DNA from: Paramormyrops kingsleyae
Lineage: Eukaryota > Chordata > Actinopteri > Osteoglossiformes > Mormyridae
Length of the DNA: 64,000 nucleotides
Assembly: GCF_048594095.1 (NCBI RefSeq)
Contig: NC_132810.1
Location: 9,557,501 to 9,621,500 of the forward strand
Reading direction: 5' to 3'
Shown here: positions 32,792 to 46,900 of the stretch, one piece after another
Position numbering within the stretch: the stretch's first letter is position 1
Layout: each line of letters starts with the position of its first letter
The notes under the pieces: generated by a model
What the model was told of the DNA's origin: nothing
Database searches by the model: none
Seen by the model: only the letters and a program-made list of their open reading frames with translations
Program-made: the position numbers and the translations under genes

Positions 32792-34664
32792 CTGTGGAGA
32801 CGGAGGTAGGCAGCTGAGAACCGAGCCGGGTGGGGAGTTCAACACCCTGCTCTCCAGGCTGAGGGGGTCGTGAGGGGTGGGGGGTATCGCTATACGTCCC
32901 TCCACACTAAATGCGAAACAGCCGTCATGGCTCCCCGAAGGATCCCCAGGTGTATCCCTCCCTGCAGCCAAAGGTAATCAAATTACCCTGAGATTTCCTA
33001 CTAGGTATTTTTCGAAAGCATACTTATAATATCAGAGACCTCCAAAAAATAAAAAGCTTATTCAATTTAAGCCACGTTGCGTCATGTGTTTAGAGAAGCG
33101 TCGAGGGGCTGAGTCTAAGTCACGCAAATGCCGTGTTTCCCTGGAAGAGTCACTCGTGTGATACGTGATCCGGGGTGTTAACAAGCAGATGGAGGTGTTT
33201 CATGTTCCTACAGCCTGGCCCAGACGGAGGTACGGCCAACGCCGGGGCACCGCGGCCAGATAGTCTGAGCGCTCGAATTCAGACCATCCAAAACAACCAG
33301 AGGAAACCTTATTCAAGCATGTGGGCGTCCTGACAGAGCGACCCAGACTGGGAGAGAGAACCTCAGACAGAGGGGGGACGGCCTGTTATTTCGGGGCAGA
33401 CGAAAAAACACGAACGACACGCATGAGGGGCGATCAAGGACACCCAGACCCACACCTGCTCAAATATGTACATTCAAGCAACTAACCAACCCGCAAAGGC
33501 ACTATATACCAAGCCAGGCTGGGTTTAAGGAGTGGGGGGGGGTCCACAGAGATTATCTGTCATGGCGGCAGGGCCACGCCCCCTGGCTACGTGCCAGAAA
33601 TCCTGCCAGCGGAGGAATTCGGTGATCATGCTCTCAAACAGTATTGTCTTTCATTGCGGTCTGCGCAGACGTTTGTTTTGGTGCTCCTTAACGCTCCAGG
33701 GCCAGAGCACGGCGGACGGGCCTCCGGAACGCCACGCCGCTACATGGTGACGCGATCGCTGCACATACGCGGGGGGATAAAAACAAAAGTGGGGGGGGAA
33801 AGGGACCGAAAAACAAGGGTGTATAGGTTTCTAAGTTTGAACACAGACGGCCAAGTTGGGAGGAACAGACGAAAGACTAATTCCGATGGTTCTTTAACTT
33901 TGCATTTTTAAGTCTAGAAAGTGCTAATTTACGTACCTTTCTGCCACCCCCAGCCCCCCCAAGTTTATGGAGGGAAAGAGACAATGGAAAGGCAGCCTAA
34001 CAGCCAGGCTCAGCCATGCATGTACGCCTCCCTTTCGTCTGTGAGCAAAAGCAGCCCAAGAACAAACAAACAAACGTAACCCCAGCCACCGAAGCGGCAT
34101 TCGTTTGTTCGCTATGAGGGGAGCAAATATTAATCCCACGCCGGCTCCGTTTTCCCAGCTCAGAGCCCCATGCAGGACCAAGGTGTTAGGCTGTCCCTGT
34201 AAAAGCAGAGCTCCCCCCTCACCCCAACCTGACCCCAGTGCCCAGTCAGCTATGGTGCTGTGCCAGTAACCGGTGGGGAGGACTGGTTCTGCTAACGCAT
34301 CCCGACAGCTGCTCAGAGGGAATGCCGTCCGCTTGGTGGAACAAAGAGAAGGCAGATGAGGGAAAAAAACAACAAAAACAAAAAACACTAGGTCTAATCT
34401 CTGCAAAAAATATGGCGTATATAGGTCGGGTGGGCCTCCAGGATTCCTGGGGGGGCTGGGATTTGGGAGCCTTTGTCTCCCCTCTCTCATCGATGTGGTT
34501 TAACTGAAATTCAACTCAAGCAAGAGAATCGGTGCCCCCCCCCCCCATGCCAAACACAGGCTGAAAAATGCATTCATGCAACCCAGAGACCACTCGCTAG
34601 GATTGGGTTTCAGTTATCGATGAGTTTATAAGATGAACCTTAGAACTGTTTGGGAGGGAGATTT

Positions 34665-34699
<35 letters not shown>

Positions 34700-37600
34700 G
34701 ATGACACCTACATACAGAATCACAGATGCACACACAGGCCACGTCCCACGGTGGGCTCTTACCCCCCCGCTGATGTAATCACTCAGCCGCGCTTTGCGAG
34801 ACACGCCAGTGACAGATTACGAGCCCATCGATCTGGGGAAGCCGTGGGGGGGGGGGTAACAGACATCCAGCTAAAACTGCTGACTATCAGTGTTACTGCA
34901 ATAAAATCATCAGCTCCTGTGCTCTAGTAAAAGGAGGAGGCGAAGTGGTGAGGATTATGGGTAAGAACGTGCCAGCGCCTGGGCTGGACAGGTACGGTGG
35001 GGCTGGGGGATTATGGGTAAGAACGTGCCAGCGCCTGGGCTGGACAGGTACGGTGGGGCTGGGGGATTATGGGTAAGAACGTGCCAGCGCCTGGGCTGGA
35101 CAGGTACGGTGGGGCTGGGGGATTATGGGTAAGAACGTGCCAGCGCCTGGGCTGGACAGGTACGGTGGGGCTGGGGGATTATGGGTAAGAACGTGCCAGC
35201 GACTGGGCTGGACAGGTACGGTGGGGCTGGGGGATTATGGGTAAGAACGTGCCAGCGCCTGGGCTGGACAGGTACGGTGGGGCTGGGGGATTATGGGTAA
35301 GAACGTGCCAGCGCCTGGGCTGGACAGGTACGGTGGGGCTGGGGGATTATGGGTAAGAACGTGCCAGCGACTGGGCTGGACAGGTACGGTGGGGCTGGGG
35401 GATTATGGGTAAGAACGTGCCAGCGACTGGGCTGGTCAGGTACGGTGGGGCTGGGGGATTATGGGTAAGAACGTGCCAGCGACTGGGCTGGACAGGTACG
35501 GTGGGGCTGGGGGATTATGGGTAAGAACGTGCCAGCGACTGGGCTGGTCAGGTACGGTGGGGCTGGGGGATTATGGGTAAGAACGTGCCAGCGACTGGGC
35601 TGGACAGGTACGGTGGGGCTGGGGGATTATGGGTAAGAACGTGCCAGCGACTGGGCTGGACAGGTACGGTGGGGCTGGGGGATTATGGGTAAGAACGTGC
35701 CAGCGACTGGGCTGGACAGGTACGGTGGGGCTGGGGGATTATGGGTAAGAACGTGCCAGCGACTGGGCTGGACAGGTACGGTGGGGCTGGGGGATTATGG
35801 GTAAGAACGTGCCAGAGACTGGGCTGGACAGGTATGGAGGGAGGCAGTGGCTGCTTCACGAGCTGTAACTAAGGCTGCCGGAGTCCTCATTGTAACCCCC
35901 CCCCCAACCTACAGCAAGGTCACGCACAGTGGAGGGTGGTCTGCTGACTCACATAAACACCAACGGGCCACTGGGATCCAAGCGGATGCTTCCCGTTTAA
36001 AAAGGCTGCCAGGAATGGCGTGGGAATGAACAGTGATGGCGGGGTTAGAACGAGGAGGCCCACCCACCTGCTGTGCTGCAGACGGCCTCGTGGACGGCGT
36101 GCTGGGCGCTGGACCCGGACCCGGACCCGGCCCCGGCCCCGCCGGCCCACACCTCTGGAGGGGCCTGCCTGTAAACAGAAAGGCGATAGCAGTGAGCGTT
36201 TACGTCAGGTCCTGCAGGCACTGAGCGGGCAGCCCCACTGGGGGAGGGGCGGGGCTCACATCTCCATGTCCTGCTTCACCCCCTGTCTCCCTCCTTTCTG
36301 CCCCACAGGTGTTGGGATAGAAGGGGGGGGGGGGGGGTCACGGTTTACCTTCACAGAGCCCAAGCAGGGCACAGGGTCAGGGAGGGGCACATCCCCCAGG
36401 CCCTGAGCAGACATTGGCCGCTTTGCCAAGCGATCACATCCCCCCCCCCCGAACAGGCCATTTGCCTCAATAGGGCACGACGCAGACGCCTTGCCAGTGA
36501 CGTGCCACACCATCTGAAGCCTATCACCACGGTTACCGCTCTCCTCCACGTTTTAATTCCTGCTGAGGTCAGCCTCTTCTTGAGGTCCAGGGGGGTGTGG
36601 AGGGGGGGGGTACAAAGCACAGGCCTAACATGAGACCCAGGGATATACCCCAGGGAAATGACAGGGCATGGGATTATGCCGCAAAGCCCGCTCTTCAGAG
36701 GAAACACCTAATTATTTTTTGGGGGGGTTTCCCCACCAAGCGATGAATGGATGTTGAGCTGCCGGTTCGGCCCCTGCTGGTTTCTCTTTAAACAGGGCAG
36801 AATTCCTGAACATGAACTTCACAGAACAGGAGTCTTCGCATCCAGAACGCCATGGTAACATGCTAACGTTTGGAGAGGCAACAAGCTGATATTTCTTGAA
36901 AACAAGCTTGATTATGAGGGGGGGCGAGGGCTCAGAGGAAGAGAGCAGAGGTGGGATAAAACACTCACCCACCGCCAAACCCGCAGGCAGTCATCAGCGC
37001 TGCCCCAGGGAGACCTCCTCTCCGCAGGGGAGGGGCCCAGCTAGACCGACAGAGCCGCTGCACTACCCATAAAACCAAATAATCATTTTTCCCAAGCAGT
37101 ATACATTAGCGCAGAGCAGGTCGCCATGGCGCCGTGCCGAAGGCACACTGCCACTGTGACGAGCGTATACAGTCAGGCCCTGCGGCCGCACACGTGTCGC
37201 CTTTTGCACGATCATGTGACCACCCCAGCGACTTAGCTACTGTGAATGGTGCAATTACGCAGCACTGCTGCGGGGGTGGGGGGTCAGTTTATGGGTCTGT
37301 TAAAATCCTGCGCCTGCCCCTTTTAATGGCGACCGGCGCACGCATCAACATGATCAAAGCGGAGAGTGACTTCTTAAAACTTAAATTAAAAAAACACCGC
37401 TTTTACAACACATAGGGGTCTACAGTTACATATTTAATCTTTACAGCTTAATGAAATATTTGAATTTGAATTAAATATGTTTAATATATATATGGGATAG
37501 GCTCCAGGTGACTTTGACCAAGAGGTAAGAAGATAGATGGATGGATGGATGGATGGATGGATGGATGGATGGATGGATGGATGTTACCCTAAAAAGTTCC

Positions 37601-40600
37601 TAAACATGCCACCGAAACCACTGAGTACTGATCAGGGGTTGACCATCAGCAGTCCCTGGTCTAAACCCATTCTGAGCAATGGGTGGCTGAAGCTGTCATT
37701 AAGATGGGGGGGGGGGGGGTGGAATTCATACACTTATAAAAGTCACACAAAATTTGGCCAGGCTGCCCGCCACACCCCCAGCCTTCCGCGAAGCCCGATG
37801 AGGGACATACTGGTTTGTTTGCTTTACAAACGGCTTCCCCTAAAAGCCGAAACCGGAGCGACCACGACCCCCGCCACCCTCACGACCCCCACACGCTCCC
37901 AGCCCAGGACGCCTCCCCCAAGCCTTCCCTGCCACTTATACTGTTTACAGGGCTCCACGTCCCTTTTTCACAGAGCGAGAAAAAAGTAAAAATGGAAAAA
38001 AGGAGAGATTCCAACAGCTGGACCTGATAAAGGGCGTTGTGTTGACCGGTGCTGCAGCCGGAGGGGAAATGTAAACACCTACCGTTTTGGGGGGGGAAAT
38101 ACAGGAAGCTTGGGGAGGCAGGGGGCCGGGGATAAGATCACACCGGGCCCCGTTAGCAGGGGGGGTGTTTGCAGCTTCATTTGCAGGTAAGAACCTCCTG
38201 AAGGGATCCTGACTGGCCCCGAGGGCAGCTGACAGCAGGCCCAGTATTCAGCTTCAGAGGCTAAATTGCAAGCTTTTTCATTTTTGAAAGCCCAAATGAG
38301 AACCCCCCCCCCGCCTCCTTTGACCTGCTACTAGTCTGGCTGCAAGGTCCCAGGAGAAGTGTGTCACCATGCCCTCTGGGCGCCGCACAGTCCGGGTGCA
38401 GCATGGACCCCACCCCTAACCTCTTAAATGCCGTGAGGCAGAGACTGAGTGTGGGCTGGTCCCCCGGACCACGAGGGCCACTCGGCGACTGTCAGTGTTT
38501 ATCGTTACTGTATCTCACCGCGGGAAGCAAGCGAGGACAACACATGTTAGTGATTACAGCGCTGGGCAGCAGGCCGGAACTCAGACCCGGCCACTCGGAG
38601 GGGGCGTCCCGCGGATGGGAGGCCACAGCAACGCGCGTGCGATCCCGCGAGGGACCGCGCTCTGGGTGACGAGGACCAGCGGGACTGAGAGCAACAGCGG
38701 AGGTGAAGGACTTAAACATCTGCCTCCTCCTTTCTTTGAAATACCGTCTCCTCTTTCAGCCCCCCCCCCCCCGCCTCCATCTTCTTTTCCATCCGTGCAT
38801 TTTTCTGCTCATGCAGCTTTCCGCTTTTCCCACACTCGCTCCCGACACTAAGGGCCGGGAAGAGCGGCACGCAGGAGAGCGCGAGGGGGCTCTGGAATTT
38901 CGCGCGCAGAGGGTAAACACCGTGGCTGCCAGGAAGGCACGCACGGAGGAGAGGACCTCCCCCCGCCCCCCGGACCCCAGCTCGCATTCAGATCCACGGC
39001 TCTCACTGCCTCGCCGGTCCCCGTGTGAACCACACCCCTTTGATGGGCCGCCAGAGCGGGCTTCGCGCTTTCAGCCCAGTGCATATGCCTATAGGCAAAC
39101 CTCTCTGGTGCCCTCCTATCACAGCCCTGTTCAGCCGCTCACCTCCTCCAAACTGGCAACCCCCCCACAATGCAGACATCATCGCGGCGACCTCGCCCAC
39201 GTGGAGAAGGTTCCGGTAATGTGCCGTTGTGGGCCCATGGCCACATCCACGGGCTCGATGCCAGTGAAGCAGTTGGGGGGAAAAAAATTGAATTAAAACT
39301 AACAAATATGGGCGTCCTCTCTTCATTTCCGACTACACGCTAATGCACACCACAAGAATGCGAGCGGACCGGCACTCGGCTGGCGAGGTCGGGGGAGGGG
39401 GCCTGACAGCAGTGGGAATGGATGCTCCTTGCGTGGGAGGCAGGGAGGGGGCGCCTTCTGCGCTCGCCGGGGGGGGGGGGGAGCCCTCCACTGAAGCCGG
39501 TGCTTTAAACAAACAGCCGTTGCTATCATGGGGGTTTGGGGCCATTGTTGTGTAATTTGGCCAGATGTTCACCAATAAAGTCATACTGCGGCGTGGGAAA
39601 CACATGGCAGCCCCCACCCCACACATAACAAGCAAGGCCCCGCGGCCAGGTCGCACTCCTCTTCGCAGAATCCCTCGGAAGTCATCGTGTGGGGGCGGGA
39701 CGGGAGGGGGCACTCCCGTCATTACCGCGGCCCGCCAGTTTCTCATTGGCCCGAGAGCGGCGATCGTGTTCTAGATAAGCCGGACTCCCCGCCTGGCGGA
39801 CGCCAGCCTGCGTGACGCGGCGACGCCAGCTGTGTGATTTGTGGTGCCTGGGAGTCCCTGGGTGTCGGAGCATCTGGCAGATAGATACGGGATGAGGATT
39901 ACAGTGCAGTGCGGCGCAGATCCACCAGCACCATGTGACCGCGCTCCTGCAGCCTCAGCGCTTGGCGATCGGCTGTCATTCAGTCAGCAGACGCGGCGGT
40001 GGGTCCCTATATTTACAGCGCAAATGGGTAACAGATCTGCGGGAAAGCACCAGTGAATGATAACAAAGAGGCACAGCAGATATTACTGACATTATTTCAT
40101 CTCTGTCCTTCCTGCTCTCACCTGTGGAGGCGTTGTGGTGCCGTCTTCCTGAGGAGGCCATCCCGGGCACAGCTGGGCGGCTTAGGGGCGAGAGTGAGGG
40201 TCCCCGGGGCGGGAGTCTGGTTCTGCCACAACGGAAGGGCTGTTGCTGGGAGGGCCGGGGCCCCAGAGAGCCCCTGGGGTGGAGCGGCAAAGGCCTGTGA
40301 GGACAGGGCAGCCTGCGGACACATGGGATGGGGCAGGGTGTCAGGCAGAGAGGGTGCATGTGCTGCTGCCAGAATCCAAGAGCAGGAAGCCCGGATTAAC
40401 TCTGGGAACAAACATCTTAAAAGCTGGCGCTACCCTTAATTCTCCGTTTACGAGGCCTGGCAGCGCCGAATTTCTGCTAAAGCCCCAGAACAGAGGTTTA
40501 CTGGTCACCCGGCCTGCTGACCCAATGTTTGGTTCATCAGAAGAATTGGCAATAACCAGGAACCAGTAAATAAAAATAAATAAAACAGGCACATGGCACT

Positions 40601-43600
40601 CGTGAATAGAGGGAAAAAAACACGGAACATTCCGGCACCAAAAGAACAGCAACAATAACCTTAAAACCATGTGACCAAACACAAGCCCAGAGCTTGAACA
40701 CTCATGCGTTCCAGACATGCCGCTCTGTACACCATCTTTCAGTGAACGGGGCTAAAAGAGAACAAGCGTCCTGCCAAGAAATATGGATGCAGCCTGGAAG
40801 AGCTTCTACGGGGTTGTATTTAAGGGCACCTGAAGTTAATTCCTGAAGAATGATTAACCCTTCACCTGGCTGATGTCTGAAAACAGTTCCAGAAAACAGA
40901 GATAATGCAGGAGCTAGCTTACAACAGGTATTTACAGGGACACACACACTCACTGCAGGTATTTACAAACACACACGCTCACTGCACTTCACAGCAGGTA
41001 TTTATAGGGATAAAAAAAATACTTGCACTTCAAAGCAAAGGGGTCTCCAATATCCAACCTTTCCACTGTCATCTTCCAGTGTAGGTCACTTCCAAGGCAA
41101 ATTCGGTACCTCGGCAGCTGATAACAAACATGCAGGACCAATGAACAGCCAGGCTGCTCTGTGGCTAATCCTGATAGTGGTGCTGATTCACATCAGACTG
41201 TGGACGGAACCGGTGACGCCAATGAGCGTGATGCCATGATCTTCTCAAACGATAAAAGTCCCGTGTGCATGTGTATGGGTCCGTGCCAGATTAACGAACG
41301 CAGGGTGTCAAAATATACATCAAATTTCGACAGGGCCGGCATGCCAAAAGGAACATACCTGTAAAATAATACTGCAGGCAGAGAATGGGAAGTAGGCAAG
41401 CTGGATAATCTTAGGAAGGCTAAAGCGTAAAAAGGAGAGAGGAATTTGTAGGGTTGATGATGCTCGAAAAGGACCACTGGCAGGAGCAAGAGAAACATTT
41501 CTAAAGGTTTCAAAACCGCTAAAAACGCAGCTGTTACACCACTGGCTTGTCACGGCGAGTGTCGCCACGGAGACCTTGCCAGGCCCGCTGTGGCGTAACC
41601 GCCGGTGAACGTTACAGGGCAGTAGGAAGGACTGCCAAGTGGCCGGCTGCCGTGAGGGCGCAACGTGTTCCCGATTTGAATTTAAGGGGGGGGAAAAGCT
41701 CTTATCCTCAGGCTACCGCTATAAACGTGATGAGTCGACAAGTTCAGCGTGACCTGCACCCATGTCCGTGCTCCATACTCCCTGCTGCTGGGTCGGGCGA
41801 TGCCGAAAATCAGCCGCTAACTGGGAGTCCTGGGAAACATGGCCGCATTTCGCCGTGACATTTAAAAGCCACCCCTTTTCCAAGAGTTCCGTGCCACATT
41901 CCAATTCCCCGGCTGCCTCCACGCCTGGTCTCCAGGCCGCTCTGCGTATCTAACGGCCTAATCGCTGTTTGGCTCCTAAGGGGCGCATTTCAAAGGCGCT
42001 GGCCGCCGCCGCATGACAGGGAATATTTTGAAACGATTTACGTGTTGATAAATGAAAAGCTGAGTTTCCACGTCGGAGGGTCTGCAGCGGCGCGGCGGTT
42101 GAGCCAGGCCAAGAAGGGCACCTTTCTTTGGCTGCCAGGTGGCGCCGGGCCAGGCACGCGGAGGAGCCGCGCAGTCTGCAGCCCGTAACTGAAATACGGA
42201 GCGCAGGGGTAAGCACGGGCAGCTGGCCTTGGAACCTCCCTCACCGCCCGCTCACACTCACACACACACACATAGCATTTACAGTGAGTTTACTGGGAGG
42301 GGCAGGGCGGCTGAATGGACTGGGGCTAAGAATCTGGATGACCAACACCTAGACATGGTTCCAGAGGAGAGAGACAGACAGGTAGAAGAGAGTGGGAGAC
42401 GGGTAAATGAGAGTCAGAAGGGGAGAGGACAGTGGAAAATAGAAAGAGGGGGGCAGGAGACAAGTAGAGGAAAATTAGAGGGGCAAAGGAGAAAGGAAGA
42501 CAGAATTAGGAGAGAGGGAGACAGAGAGGGAGAAGAAGGTAGGAACTAGAGGGCGGAGGATGTACTGGACCACAGTCAGGGAGTGGAGGACAGCTGGTGA
42601 GTCACGGCATGACCCTCGCTGCCCCCTCCCTGCCCCTGAGTGGATGGAGACTGGGCCATTTCCTGCATTTATTATTATTTATTTTAACCAGAAACCCTCA
42701 TCAGGGAAATTGTACAAGGGGTTCGCAGTGAATCAAGGGAGGATTGGAGGTCACAGGGATCACTTGCACGCCACACGGCCAAGGGAAGCATCATCTCCTT
42801 GTTGATGATGAGGCCCGACCTGACGGGAACGCTGACGTCAGCGCAAAGGGATCAGCAGGGAAGTAGGCAATCTAGACAGCCACGTCCCTGCCACCAGGGG
42901 GTGCGGGGGGGGGCTATCATTACCGGTCTTAAAAAATGGTCATGTTGTGCTCCAATTACAATAGACAGAGAGACATTTCTCCAAATAAATCCTAATAAAA
43001 CAAAGTCTTTTAAAAAATACTTCTAGCTCTGGATGATGTCCATGGTCACGAGCACAAAACGCAGCGTGATTTTCTCCGTCAGACCCGCTGGGTGAGCTGG
43101 CTGCTACTTCCTGTTACGTCGCTCCAGCAGTTATAAGACAGAAAGCTGAGAGGGCAAAGGAGAACTAAGACAGAGGAGAGGAAAAAGAAGACGCCGATGC
43201 TCAGGAAAGGCGCGCTGGACCGCCGGAAGGAATCCCCAGATTTCCTTCGCTAATGCTAACAGGGGGCTCTGTTAAAAGTGCGAGGTGCCATGTGCGCTTT
43301 TACCGGGGATTTGGATAGTATACAGAGAAAAGAGAGGGACACACTGATACTGTGCAGGCTATAAAGACGGGCCTTCCCCTTTTTTCGGGGCCCAATCAGC
43401 TTTTCCTGCGGCTGAGGATCACCAAGTGTTTATGTGTTGACTTTGCGCGGGTAGAGCGCGCTTCGCACTTTCCCTTTGATCCCCCATCAAAGGAACGGGA
43501 GACGGGCACTGCAGCGTTTCTGACACAGACCCAGGGTCTGGCATGTTTACAGTCCCCTCCGGCCTCCTCCGGCTCAGCGAGAGAGGCGGCGTGAGCCAGA

Positions 43601-43877
43601 GAGCCCCCGGTGCAGACCTCCACGCCTCCTCCCCAAAGATACCCCCTTAGCCTGAGTGGCGGCGAGCCCACTTGGGGCTCCCCCCCGCAGAGGAAGTGGG
43701 CTCGGGGTGCTCCTCTTATTTGTTCCCATTATTAGCTGCGCATTTGCTCTCCCGGATCCAGCTCTGGTCCGGATCCAGCGGACCAATGAGTTAGTTGGAC
43801 TCCTTGTGGTGAGGTTTCAGTGAGGTCATCCCAGCACCAACAGCCCCAGCACCACTGTCCTCTGCTTCACTATAATG

Positions 43878-43911
<34 letters not shown>

Positions 43912-46900
43912 ACATTTTCCCCAAAACCAGGTTACGGTTTTTACCATTTACATGGCTAGATTTGTATCCGTTGTATAACATTGACTAGCTCATGTTAAAT
44001 ACCTCCCTGCAGGTACAACACGACAAAGGTACAAAAGAAGGGCTCCTAGAGCCCAAGACACAAACACACATTGTGGAACCCAGGTGCGTTGACACACCAA
44101 CTTTTGTGACGCCGTTAGCAAAGCGAAGGCCCCGAAAGAGGGGAAATCAGACCATCAGGAAGGCTTAGCATCAAGGCGGCATCTGTACGGAGAGAGCCTT
44201 ATATGCCATCGCTGGTGGATTCTGGCACGAAATGCAGGGTCTCATTAGCGCAGGGGTCCGGGGGGGGGGGGGGGAGGCAGGACAATAAAGGAAATGGACA
44301 GAGATCAGAAGATTGAAATTCACTCTTGGAACTGATGTTGGTGAGCAAACACCATTCGGCTGCTGGGTCCCTCTGACAAGCACGTGAGGTCGATTTCCGA
44401 GGGCCTTCGACACACATCTCCGTTGATGGGTCCGGCAGGCCGAGTGGCGCTGACAGGGAAACGCTCGGGCCATCTTTAGGGGCTGCCATTCAGCAACTGT
44501 GTGCTTTTAACAAGAAGCAATGCCGGAAAGGCGACTTGTGCTAACTGAGTGCTTACTAACAAGGAAGGGGCCCAGCTGTCGATGATTTCCGGATTATTCC
44601 TGGCGGGACTCACCTGATGCCGGGCGCGGCTCTGCTCCAGCAGCTGCTGGGATTGCGCCTCCTGCTGGCGGAGCTGCTGGATGGCGAACTGCAGCTGGTA
44701 GCAGCCCCAGGCACCCTGATGCCGCTGTGTTGGGGGTGGCAGGGGCGGCACCATGGTCCCGGGCTCCAGGCTGCGGGACTCCCCGGTTGGCAGGCTGGCG
44801 TCCTCATGCCAAGTCCTGCGGAGACGGAGCCAAAATGTGGCGGAAACGTGTTATTTACACACAGACAGGGAGAAGCAGATGGAAACTTCACATCTTAAAA
44901 TTCTCTCGGGGGAGGGGGGGGGGGGAGGTCTCTGACAAAGTGACACCTCCACGCTGCACCTCCCTCATTCTTCCTCTTAAATCGGTCCCTTTCTGCTTTT
45001 TATGGATAGAAAGCAGCCACTATATTTACATAAAGGCCTGAAAGCAGATGGAATGGGTGCAAAGGAACGTGAGCAGAACAGGAACAGGTGAGGCGATAAA
45101 TGGGGAGAATGTAAACATTGGGGAGGGGCATCATGGAGAGGCGCCCTCTACCTGTGCAACACCCAGTTTAGGCCGCTGCCGAGGCGGGACCCCCCCCCAA
45201 ACACACACGCACTGGCTGGCTCTGCCCATCAGTGTTCTGTAAAGGTCTCGCCTCTAAACGTCCAGTGGGATCAGCGGAAACGCCAAACCAGCCCCTCGTG
45301 TTCCCTCGTTTGTTTACAAACCTCACTGAGGCAAAAGCAAAAGAGCCCCGGACTGTTTCCCAGGTATAAACTTTACTGCTATAGCTCCCATTTGCAGAGA
45401 TGAGCAATCAAACAAACTTCGGCGCCTCCTGAGTGCCCAGAGTCTCAGGAGGACGCAGCCGTGCAGGGAACCCTGGCTGAACCTGCGAATTTCAGCTATT
45501 TCAGACAGGTTGGGGCCCTGCTGGGAGGCCACAAGCAATCACAGCCGAACGGGGCAGAAAGGAAGTGCTTAAAAATGCTGATACTGCTATGAATTATAAT
45601 TCCTACCCTGCTGACACCAGAACACAGAAAGGGACTGGGCTTAAACCACGAGCAGACTGTTGTCATTAGTCTGTTCATTTACAAAGATAACTCAAAGCGA
45701 CATGAGAACCTAACTGATCTGCCGGCCCATTACCTTCCTCGCTTCAGCCTTTCTAAGTCCAAGGAGCAAGATGGACAATACCCAGGATCTGCTGGCTGGG
45801 GATGCACAGCCACAGGAAAGGGCGCCAACCCCCCACCCCACACCGGTTCATGGAGAAAGGAATACTTCCCGATAAAAACCGGATTCTCTCTCACTAGAAG
45901 CCGGCTCATTGATACCCCTCCCCCCATTTAACTTATTGGGCTGGTCCTGTTGCCCTGGAAATGAGCATCTCTTTAAAAAGACCATGGGGTCAGATTAAAG
46001 ATGAAGTGGAGGATCGCTGGAAATGCCACCTGCGAGCTGCTGGCCGTCAGGAAAACACGGCCGGGGCGGAAATGGGGCTGTTAACTACGTTCTGGCTTAG
46101 AGGAGGGGAACTCGAGGTTAAAAGAGGGGTGGAAGATGAACTCAGAGAGCCCCTGGGGATGCAGTAAGACGCAGGGACATGAGCAGGAGTACTCAAAGGG
46201 TTCTACGCTCGCGGAATTGACACACCCATTAGAAGTTGACATGCCCCCCTCCCCCTTCTGTCCCAGCCAATGACACACAGAGCCCTCTTAGGGAACCTCA
46301 TCATGCATCAAGAAAAAGGTATGGGGAGGGAGGGGGACTAGCATGGCCAGGCCACATTCAGCTCACAGGCGCGAGGCTAATGCGAGGCTAACATGAGGCT
46401 AATGCGAGTCTAACATGAGGCTAATGCGAGGCTAATACGTCAACGGTTGGATGGCATGCCCGGCGATCAGCAGCGTCGGTAGGTCTTAAAACCAACACGG
46501 TCCGCACTCTAGCATGAGGCTAACACGAGTCAGTGGCTGGATGGGGTGGTCAGCAATGCCCACTGACCTTGAAACCAACACAGGCCGCACGCTGGCGTGA
46601 GTCTAGCGCACTAGTGGCTAGATGGGGTACCCGACGGTCAGAAGTGCCTATAAGGCTTAATATCAACACAGGCCACATACTGGCGCAAGGTTAACATGAG
46701 GCTAACATGAGGCTAATGTGAAGCTAACAGATCAGCGGCTGGATGGGGCGGCCTGTGGTCAGAAGTGCAGATTGGGCTTAAAATCAAAACGTGTTGCACG
46801 CTGGTGTAAGGTTAACATAAGGCTAACGCATCAGCAGCTGTATAGAGTGGCCTGTGGTCAGAAGTGCAGATTGGGCTTAAATTCAACACAGGCCACACGC

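Noticed and set aside
34951..35846. CRISPR-like regular repeat array
   Set aside because: The 56-bp units abut without unique spacers, and the context is a vertebrate intron; it is a minisatellite.
40122..40365. Alternative ttll5 exon starting at the GCAGCAG acceptor (40362/40365)
   Set aside because: It requires an extra phase-1 exon not seen; the AG at 40400-40401 joins the upstream exon in phase without one.
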